A stretch of 6,158 bases of DNA, taken from positions 1-6,158 of the forward strand of contig JAMONW010000152.1 of assembly GCA_027066355.1 (NCBI GenBank), read 5' to 3'. This DNA is from Campylobacteraceae bacterium. Its GTDB lineage: Bacteria; Campylobacterota; Campylobacteria; Campylobacterales; Sulfurovaceae. The notes beneath the pieces were generated by a model, which worked only from the letters and a program-made list of their open reading frames with translations, searched no databases and was not told the DNA's origin. This document shows positions 1-5,073 of the stretch, one piece after another. The first letter of the stretch is position 1; every line of letters begins with the position of its first letter. The position numbers were made by a program, and so were the translations under genes.

Positions 1-400
1 AGTTTGCAATTTTGCTAACGGTGAAATATTTTACAAAATCAAAAAAAATCCATTAATGGTTGGTAATTTAGAGAGATTAGAGTTTAAAGAAGAAAAATTA
101 ACAAAAAAACCACAAATAGGTATATTCGAAAAAGCTCACGAAAACTATAAAATAATAAATCTCTTAAGTCAAAAAGAGTTAAAGTTTAGAACTCCTGGTG
201 CTGTTGCTCTATCTTTGGCTTATGCACATAGAGTTAATTTTTTTCTATTTATTGGAGATATAAGAGAGTATGATTTTGCTGCTGGATTACTTCTTTGTAG
301 TGATTTAAAAGTTAATATTTCTAAAGATTATGCTATAGTTACACATAAAGAAACCCTTTTAACTACAATTAAAGATATTATAAGTGAGGCAAAGAGATGA
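1..400 (+). CDS. Inositol monophosphatase family protein, C-terminal part (5' end outside window)
   Basis: The frame is open from base 2 with no stop and reads smoothly through the first ATG (56), so the true start lies left of the window and about 132 residues are visible. The family consists of metal-dependent phosphatases acting on inositol phosphates or related small phosphates (SuhB and CysQ are relatives). The C-terminal signature is visible: an RTPGAVALSLAYA stretch (codons at about 188-226) matches the helix before the metal site, and YDFAAG (269-286) matches the family WDxAAG motif. Its Asp (272-274) is the expected metal ligand; the usual Trp is Tyr here. The earlier metal-binding motifs would lie outside the window. 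The stop TGA (398-400) overlaps the accD start as ATGA, implying translational coupling. An IMPase-family gene before accD is an order I recall from Campylobacter. The exact substrate cannot be told. Confidence 0.75.
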   Translation, partial: VCNFANGEIFYKIKKNPLMVGNLERLEFKEEKLTKKPQIGIFEKAHENYKIINLLSQKELKFRTPGAVALSLAYAHRVNFFLFIGDIREYDFAAGLLLCSDLKVNISKDYAIVTHKETLLTTIKDIISEAKR

Positions 401-1236
401 ATTTAGGTAGTATTTTTGGATTTAAAAAACAATCTTCAAGAAGTGAAGCGCCAAGCCATTGGGTTAAGTGTCCTAAGTGTCAGGCATTAATGTATTATAA
501 AGAGGTAGAGGCACTAAATAGTGTTTGTCCAAAATGCAATAATCACTTTAGAATTGATGCAAAAAAGAGAATTGAACTTTTAGCTGATGAGGGTAGTTTT
601 GAAGAAAAAGATGCCTCTTTATCACCAAATGACCCACTTAAATTTGTAGATAAAAAGAGTTATAAAAAAAGATTAGAAGAGGGTAAAGCAAAAACTGGTA
701 GAACTTCATCAGTAATTAGTGGAAGTTGCTCAATTAATAACATTCCAACTGAACTTGTTGTATTTGATTTTAGTTTTATGGGTGGAAGTTTAGGCTCAGT
801 TGAGGGCGAAAAGATAGTTAGAGCAATTAATAGAGCAATTGAAAATAGAAGTGGTTTAGTAATTGTAAGTGCAAGTGGAGGGGCTAGAATGCAAGAAAGC
901 ACATTCTCATTAATGCAAATGAGCAAAACTTCTGCTGCTCTTAAAAAATTAGCTAATGAAAAATTGCCATATATCTCTGTTTTAACCGACCCTACTATGG
1001 GAGGAGTTAGTGCCTCTTTTGCAATGCTTGGAGATATTATAATTGCAGAGCCAAACTCTTTAATTGGCTTTGCAGGACAAAGAGTAATTAAACAAACAAT
1101 AGGAGCAGACTTGCCAGAGGGATTCCAAAGAGCAGAGTTTTTGTTAGAGCATGGACTTATTGATAAAGTTGTAGATAGAAATGAGATGAAAGAGAGTATA
1201 GCAAACTTCTTAAAACTCTTTTTAAAGGATAAATAA
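397..1236 (+). CDS. accD: Acetyl-CoA carboxylase carboxyltransferase subunit beta
   Basis: AccD forms the carboxyltransferase of acetyl-CoA carboxylase with AccA (an alpha2beta2 complex in the cytoplasm). It moves the carboxyl group from carboxybiotin to acetyl-CoA to give malonyl-CoA for fatty acid synthesis. The 279-residue length is typical. An N-terminal zinc ribbon is complete, with Cys25, Cys28, Cys44 and Cys47. The crotonase-like domain follows, with FMGGSLGSVEGEK (about 127-139), the SASGGARMQES loop (158-168) and DPTMGGVSASFA (198-209), whose glycine-rich turns form the oxyanion hole and CoA site. GFAGQRVIKQT (224-234) is also typical. The Ser-Thr after MQE differs mildly from the small residues I recall there. 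The start is fixed by the ATGA overlap with the preceding gene and by GTGAGG at 384-389, seven bases before the ATG. accA is not in the window, so the complex is assembled from distant loci. Confidence 0.97.
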   Translation: MNLGSIFGFKKQSSRSEAPSHWVKCPKCQALMYYKEVEALNSVCPKCNNHFRIDAKKRIELLADEGSFEEKDASLSPNDPLKFVDKKSYKKRLEEGKAKTGRTSSVISGSCSINNIPTELVVFDFSFMGGSLGSVEGEKIVRAINRAIENRSGLVIVSASGGARMQESTFSLMQMSKTSAALKKLANEKLPYISVLTDPTMGGVSASFAMLGDIIIAEPNSLIGFAGQRVIKQTIGADLPEGFQRAEFLLEHGLIDKVVDRNEMKESIANFLKLFLKDK

Positions 1237-1238
1237 TC
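1225..1238 (+). promoter_or_regulatory. Ribosome binding site and unusual start region of the thiE-like gene
   Basis: AAGGA at 1225-1229 lies inside the last accD codons. ATA (1233-1235) overlaps the accD TAA stop as ATAA, and ATC (1236-1238) follows at a slightly more comfortable spacing. One A-to-G change at 1235 would give ATGA, turning the accD stop into TGA and the ATA into an ordinary ATG, the same geometry as the IMPase-accD junction at 397-400. Which codon is used cannot be decided by reading. Confidence 0.55.
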
Positions 1239-1829
1239 GCTAAAATTTACGCACTAATAGACAAAGAGTTACTTAATAAAAACAATGTTGATTTAAAAGA
1301 GTATATTGAGTTTTTAAACTCTTTAAATATTCAAATTGCACAATATCGCAATAAAATTGGCTCAAAAGATGAGATAAAAAGAGATTTAGAGTTAATCAAA
1401 GCTCAATTTGGTGGGCAATTAATAATTAATGACTATATAGATTTTATAAATTTGGCTGATGGCTTACACTTAGGACAAGAAGATTTAATTTCTATTAGCA
1501 TTGATTATAAAGATGCTATTACTAAAATAAGAGAGAAAATTGGAACTAAAATTTTTGGTTTATCAACTCATAATCTTGGGGAAATCTCTGATGCAAATAG
1601 ATTTGATATAGATTATATTGGACTTGGAGCATTTAGAGATACTAACACAAAAAATGTCAGCACAATTGGAGGCACTGAACTTTTAGATATTGCCAAATTG
1701 TCAAAACATAAAGTTGCATTAATTGGTGGTATTAAAATTGATGATAACTTTGAAAACTATCCACAAATATCCTATAAAGTAATAGGAAGCGACTTAATAA
1801 AACTCTTTTTGAAACAAAAATCTAAATAA
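1233..1829 (+). CDS. thiE: Thiamine phosphate synthase family protein with a non-canonical start codon
   Basis: ThiE joins the hydroxymethylpyrimidine and thiazole moieties to form thiamine phosphate; the TenI subgroup shares the fold but not this activity. Counting from ATA 1233, the (beta/alpha)8 protein has 198 residues. Landmarks are YALID (6-10), QYRNK (37-41, the Arg and Lys of the pyrophosphate site), IINDYID (64-70), DGLHLGQEDL (76-85), GLSTHN (109-114), YIGLGAF (128-134), DTNTK (136-140) and IGGIK (164-168). The strands before residue 74 are essential to the barrel, so the only standard start (TTG 1452) would give an unworkable fragment. In-frame TAA at 1230-1232 limits the start to ATA 1233, ATC 1236 or ATT 1245. 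It probably follows accD by translational coupling. The GLGAFRDTNTK segment departs from the classical GPxFxTxTK motif, so a TenI-like role remains possible. Confidence 0.78.
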   Translation: MIAKIYALIDKELLNKNNVDLKEYIEFLNSLNIQIAQYRNKIGSKDEIKRDLELIKAQFGGQLIINDYIDFINLADGLHLGQEDLISISIDYKDAITKIREKIGTKIFGLSTHNLGEISDANRFDIDYIGLGAFRDTNTKNVSTIGGTELLDIAKLSKHKVALIGGIKIDDNFENYPQISYKVIGSDLIKLFLKQKSK

Positions 1830-1873
1830 GCAGTGATATAAAAAAATATTCAGCATCTTCTTAATAGCCATTA

Positions 1874-1882
1874 TGGTAATAT
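1874..1882 (+). promoter_or_regulatory. Candidate sigma-70 extended -10 promoter for nhaD
   Basis: TGG followed by TAATAT (1877-1882) makes an extended -10 element of the TGN-TATAAT type. No good -35 box is seen, but an A/T-rich run (1836-1850) lies upstream, as is common in Campylobacterota promoters. Transcription would begin near 1889, leaving a leader of under 20 bases before the ATG at 1907. The 77-base gap between thiE and nhaD holds nothing else that I can recognise. Confidence 0.4.
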
Positions 1883-1896
1883 AACTCTTAAAAAAT

Positions 1897-1900
1897 GGAG
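1897..1900 (+). promoter_or_regulatory. Ribosome binding site that decides the nhaD start
   Basis: GGAG sits six bases before the ATG at 1907. The upstream in-frame ATG at 1895 overlaps this motif and has no Shine-Dalgarno of its own, so 1907 is the preferred start. Confidence 0.65.
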
Positions 1901-1906
1901 TTTTTA

Positions 1907-3220
1907 ATGCACGAATTAAATTTAACCACAACTTGGGTTGGTTTTGTATCTTTAGCAATTTTTGTTATTGGATACTATTTTATAGCAACAGAAGATAAAT
2001 ACCAAATAAACAAAGCAAAACCTGCACTCTTTGCAGGAACACTTATATTTATGTTAATTGGAGTATATTATTCAATTAATGGATTAAACCCTCATCCTTT
2101 AGAGAGTGAAGTTGATAGACTTATAGTTGAAATATCAGAAATCTACTTCTTCTTGCTTGTAGCAATGACATATATAGAAGCTATGATAGATAGAAAGGTA
2201 TTCTCAGCTCTTAGATACAGTCTTGTTTCAAAAGGATATACATATAAAAAGCTCTTTTGGGTAACTGGTGTATTGGCATTTTTTATCTCTCCTGTAGCAG
2301 ATAACTTAACCACTGCTCTTATTTTATCTACAGTTCTTTTAACAATAGATAAAGATAACAAATCATTCTTGGTGCCAGGAGCTATAAATATTGTAGTTGC
2401 CGCAAATGCTGGAGGGGCTTGGAGTCCATTTGGTGATATTACAACGCTTATGGTTTGGATTGATGGCAAGGGGGCATTTACAGAGTTTTTATATCTATTC
2501 CCAGCATCATTTATTGGATGGTTTATAACTGCTTTTTTACTAAGCAAATTTGTTCCAAAAGGGCAACCACCATTTCATGCAGATGAAAAGAAAATAGAGA
2601 TTTTAGAGGGTGGAAAAGTAATTATTGGGCTATTTGCTCTTACAATTACTTTGGCAGTTTTATCTCATCAACTTCTTCATCTTCCAGCAATGTGGGGTAT
2701 GATATTTGGTTTAGCTATACTTAAACTCTATGTATATAAAATCAATCAAAGTCCAAGCAATACAAAATTAAATGCTTTTTCATGGATAGCACATATTGAA
2801 AATGATACTTTACTATTTTTCTTTGGTATTTTAGCTGCAGTTGGTGGATTACACTTTTTAGGATACTTGGGATATTTAACAGAGCTTTATAATAAATTAA
2901 ACCCTACTATTGTAAATATAGGTATTGGTTTTGTATCGGCAATTATTGATAATGTGCCTGTAATGAGTGCTGTGCTTAAAGCCGACCCAAATATGGGAGA
3001 GGCACTAAGAGCGCAATGGATGCTAGTAACTATGACTGCTGGAATTGGTGGTAGCTTAATTAGCTTTGGTAGTGCAGCAGGAGTTGGAGTAATGGGAAAA
3101 CTACACGGTATTTACACATTTAATGCACATATGAAGTATGCTTGGACAATTTTGGTTGGTTATATAGTTTCAATTGCAATTTGGTATGTTCAATTTATAA
3201 TTTTAGGATTTGGAGCATAG
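1907..3220 (+). CDS. nhaD: NhaD-type sodium/proton antiporter
   Basis: An inner-membrane antiporter of the NhaD family (ion transporter superfamily), which expels Na+ or Li+ in exchange for H+ and supports sodium and alkali tolerance. From Met 1907 it has 437 residues with many hydrophobic helices throughout. Two internally related halves each carry an Asp-Asn motif: SPVADNLTTAL (128-138) and IIDNVPVMSA (346-355). NAGGAWSPFGDITT (167-180) and GIGGSLISFGSAAGV (379-393) are typical glycine-rich re-entrant segments of this family. There is no cleavable signal peptide; the N-terminus enters the membrane within about 12 residues. It appears to be its own transcription unit, with a candidate promoter just upstream, and converges on the minus-strand slt gene 24 bases away. 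ArsB and CitM transporters are distant relatives, but the motif set favours NhaD. Confidence 0.9.
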   Translation: MHELNLTTTWVGFVSLAIFVIGYYFIATEDKYQINKAKPALFAGTLIFMLIGVYYSINGLNPHPLESEVDRLIVEISEIYFFLLVAMTYIEAMIDRKVFSALRYSLVSKGYTYKKLFWVTGVLAFFISPVADNLTTALILSTVLLTIDKDNKSFLVPGAINIVVAANAGGAWSPFGDITTLMVWIDGKGAFTEFLYLFPASFIGWFITAFLLSKFVPKGQPPFHADEKKIEILEGGKVIIGLFALTITLAVLSHQLLHLPAMWGMIFGLAILKLYVYKINQSPSNTKLNAFSWIAHIENDTLLFFFGILAAVGGLHFLGYLGYLTELYNKLNPTIVNIGIGFVSAIIDNVPVMSAVLKADPNMGEALRAQWMLVTMTAGIGGSLISFGSAAGVGVMGKLHGIYTFNAHMKYAWTILVGYIVSIAIWYVQFIILGFGA

Positions 3221-3228
3221 TATAATTT

Positions 3229-3260
3229 AGGTAAGTTTAGACTCTTATCTAAACTTATCT
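3229..3260. terminator. Hairpin at the nhaD/slt convergent junction, possible bidirectional terminator
   Basis: GGTAAGTTTAGA (3230-3241) pairs with TCTAAACTTATC (3248-3259), with one G-T pair, plus an A-T pair outside (3229/3260), around a six-base loop (3242-3247). The loop contains the slt stop codon. Its place between converging genes fits a shared terminator, but neither side has a proper T-run, so it would be a weak or atypical intrinsic terminator. Confidence 0.5.
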
Positions 3261-4756
3261 GTTAAATGTGGTTTATCTAATTGATTTAAAAGAGTTGTTA
3301 TTTTAATAGGATTTCCTAATAATTTTTTATATATTACATAATTTGCTAAAACTTTTTTTCCATAATGATTTGCCTGTTCATTATCTACCATCTCTAAACT
3401 TAAATATGGTTCATATTTTCCACTTTTGAATATATTTTTTCTAATCAATCTTCTTGTATATCCTATTCCAGCATTATATGCATACGCCACAAATAAGGGA
3501 TGATATAGATATTTATTTAGATAATTCAAATGTGTATTTGCAAATCTTATAGAAACTACTGGTTTAAACATATCTTCTAAACTTACATTTTCACCTCTTA
3601 CTTTTGCAATATGCTTTACCAAAAATGGCATAAATTGCATCATTCCAACTGCAAATGAACTAGATACTGAAGCAGGAATAAATTGACTCTCTTGTCTAGC
3701 TATAGCATAAATTAATGCTTGTCTATCTATTGTATATTTTGAAAGTATATCTCTATAAGGTAGTGGAAAATATTGCTTTGTATCTCTACTTGCCTTATTT
3801 AATATATAATAGTAATATGCCATAGTATCAAAAGAGTTATATTTTGAAGCCAAAGTGTATAAATTATATTTTTTAGAAAATATCTTCTTTTTTAATATTG
3901 CCCAATCTATTGGATTAGTAATATCTATTGTTTTAGCTTCTGCATTACTTAAAGGTGCAGTTGCAGGAATAGGATATGGTCTATTTAAAAAATCTAAAGC
4001 TATTAATTTATATATATTAAAATCATGACTATTTGCCAATTTATTAAGATATTTTAAATCTCTTGTAGCCATATAATACCAAAATATTGCTTTATCAGCA
4101 TAAAATCTACTCTTTGCTTTATATATTGCTCTATAAAAAAATCTTGAAGCCAACTGCTCTTTATCTCTTTTTAAATTATCAAAACCTAATTTTAAAAGAT
4201 TATTATAATTAATTTTTGTATCACTTAAAGGAGCAGTATTTAGCGCAACATTTTTTAACTTAGTTAATCTCTCTTTTCCTACTCTAAATAAAAATCTATT
4301 AATCTCTTTATAATTTGATAACTCTAAAAATAGTTTTGAGCCTATATCCTTATTTAATAAGGCTCTATTTTGAGTGCCTCCATGTATAAATACCATTAAT
4401 TTATTTTTAGTATCTAGCTTAAGCCATGCTTCATAAAAGTTTCCACTTTTTTGCATTTTTGATATTAACTTTGCATATTTAGCTAAAGTTTCTGGCTTTG
4501 GCTTATATACTCTTTTTCTTAAATGAGAAAAAGTTTTTCTATAATAAGCTTTATCTAGCTTTGAGTTAATATGAAATATTAATTTAGATGCCTCATTTGC
4601 ACTATAACTTGTAGTATTGGGGTCTTTCAGATATTTCCATATATAAAAATCTCTCTCAATTGACTTTGGCATACTTTTTAACTCTTCTAAACTTAGAGCA
4701 TAAGAGCTAGTAGTAACAATAGCAATAGTGCATATAATATTTTTTAATATATTCAA
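3245..4756 (-). CDS. slt: Soluble-type periplasmic lytic murein transglycosylase
   Basis: It cleaves the beta-1,4 bond between MurNAc and GlcNAc in peptidoglycan, forming 1,6-anhydroMurNAc ends, and acts in the periplasm during wall turnover. The 503-residue protein starts with a signal peptide: Lys5, a hydrophobic core, and probable SPase I cleavage after SYA (18-20); no lipobox. Residues of about 25-320 are a helical superhelix region like the U/L domains of Slt70, Lys- and Tyr-rich. The C-terminal SLT domain (about 335-485) has ARQESQF (353-359) with the catalytic Glu356, SSSFAVGMMQFMP (365-377) and AYAYNAG (424-430), so it looks active. The start is TTG, backed by AAGGA five bases upstream; no in-frame ATG exists before the upstream stop at 4790-4792. 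It is the last gene of gltX-like/yggT/slt, 44 bases after yggT, an order I recall from Campylobacter. Confidence 0.92.
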   Translation of the reverse strand: MNILKNIICTIAIVTTSSYALSLEELKSMPKSIERDFYIWKYLKDPNTTSYSANEASKLIFHINSKLDKAYYRKTFSHLRKRVYKPKPETLAKYAKLISKMQKSGNFYEAWLKLDTKNKLMVFIHGGTQNRALLNKDIGSKLFLELSNYKEINRFLFRVGKERLTKLKNVALNTAPLSDTKINYNNLLKLGFDNLKRDKEQLASRFFYRAIYKAKSRFYADKAIFWYYMATRDLKYLNKLANSHDFNIYKLIALDFLNRPYPIPATAPLSNAEAKTIDITNPIDWAILKKKIFSKKYNLYTLASKYNSFDTMAYYYYILNKASRDTKQYFPLPYRDILSKYTIDRQALIYAIARQESQFIPASVSSSFAVGMMQFMPFLVKHIAKVRGENVSLEDMFKPVVSIRFANTHLNYLNKYLYHPLFVAYAYNAGIGYTRRLIRKNIFKSGKYEPYLSLEMVDNEQANHYGKKVLANYVIYKKLLGNPIKITTLLNQLDKPHLTDKFR

Positions 4757-4761
4757 AATAT

Positions 4762-4766
4762 TCCTT
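4762..4766 (-). promoter_or_regulatory. Ribosome binding site supporting the TTG start of slt
   Basis: On the minus strand AAGGA is followed by a five-base spacer (ATATT) and then TTG (4756-4754). With the signal peptide beginning exactly there, this fixes the start although the codon is not ATG. Confidence 0.65.
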
Positions 4767-4800
4767 AAATTCTTTATTGATTTTTTACTTTATTTAAAAA

Positions 4801-5073
4801 TTACATATGTAATTTATATAAAAATTGGCTAATTATATTTAATACAAAAATAATTAAAATTGGTGATAAATCTATTCCAGACACAACCACAAATGGCAAT
4901 TTTCTTCTAACATAATAAAAAACTGGCTCAGTTAAATTTCTTATAATTTGAACAATTTGATTTCGTGGATCTGGGTTTACAAAACTCAAAAGTGCTGCAA
5001 TTATAATTACCCAAACATATATGTTTATAAAAAGTAAAATTAAATCTATTATACTATTAACAATTATTGACAT
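4801..5073 (-). CDS. yggT: YggT family small integral membrane protein
   Basis: A 90-residue inner-membrane protein of the YggT family (YlmG in cyanobacteria and plastids), often linked to cell-division or membrane-organisation gene clusters; the biochemical role is not established. Two hydrophobic helices (about 5-31 and 66-87) flank a loop with the family signature: TEP (48-50), RRKLP (56-60) and GIDLSP (66-71). The ATG overlaps the last ten bases of the gltX-like gene, and a strong GGAGG lies seven bases upstream inside that gene, so the two are likely translated together. Length is at the short, single-unit end for the family and nothing appears truncated. Confidence 0.9.
   Translation of the reverse strand: MSIIVNSIIDLILLFINIYVWVIIIAALLSFVNPDPRNQIVQIIRNLTEPVFYYVRRKLPFVVVSGIDLSPILIIFVLNIISQFLYKLHM

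Noticed and set aside
660..926. Open frame on the minus strand inside accD
   Set aside because: It lies entirely antisense to the strongly conserved accD, has no Shine-Dalgarno support and its translation resembles no family I know.
1201..1260. accD-thiE fusion by programmed frameshift
   Set aside because: The thiE frame has its own TAA at 1230-1232, and AAA at 1231-1233 followed by TAA gives no re-pairing after a -1 slip; there is no slippery heptamer at the junction. A rare start codon is simpler.
1212..1809. Shared 12-base string AAAACTCTTTTT near the 3' ends of accD and thiE
   Set aside because: It encodes the same Lys-Leu-Phe-Leu-rich ending in both proteins and is not extended by flanking similarity; also part of the frequent ACTCTTT word.
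1830..1906. TPP riboswitch or other structured leader near the thiamine gene
   Set aside because: The thiE-like gene has no leader because it abuts accD, and the 77-base gap after it is too short and lacks the conserved TPP riboswitch core sequences.
2021..2037. Perfect six-base inverted repeat CCTGCA / TGCAGG with a five-base loop in nhaD
   Set aside because: It sits in coding sequence for a normal helix segment (KPALFAGT), is short and has no T-run; most likely chance.
2143..2547. 134-codon open frame on the minus strand inside nhaD
   Set aside because: It is antisense to conserved transporter helices including the Asp-Asn motif; its composition is what the reverse of a membrane protein gene gives.
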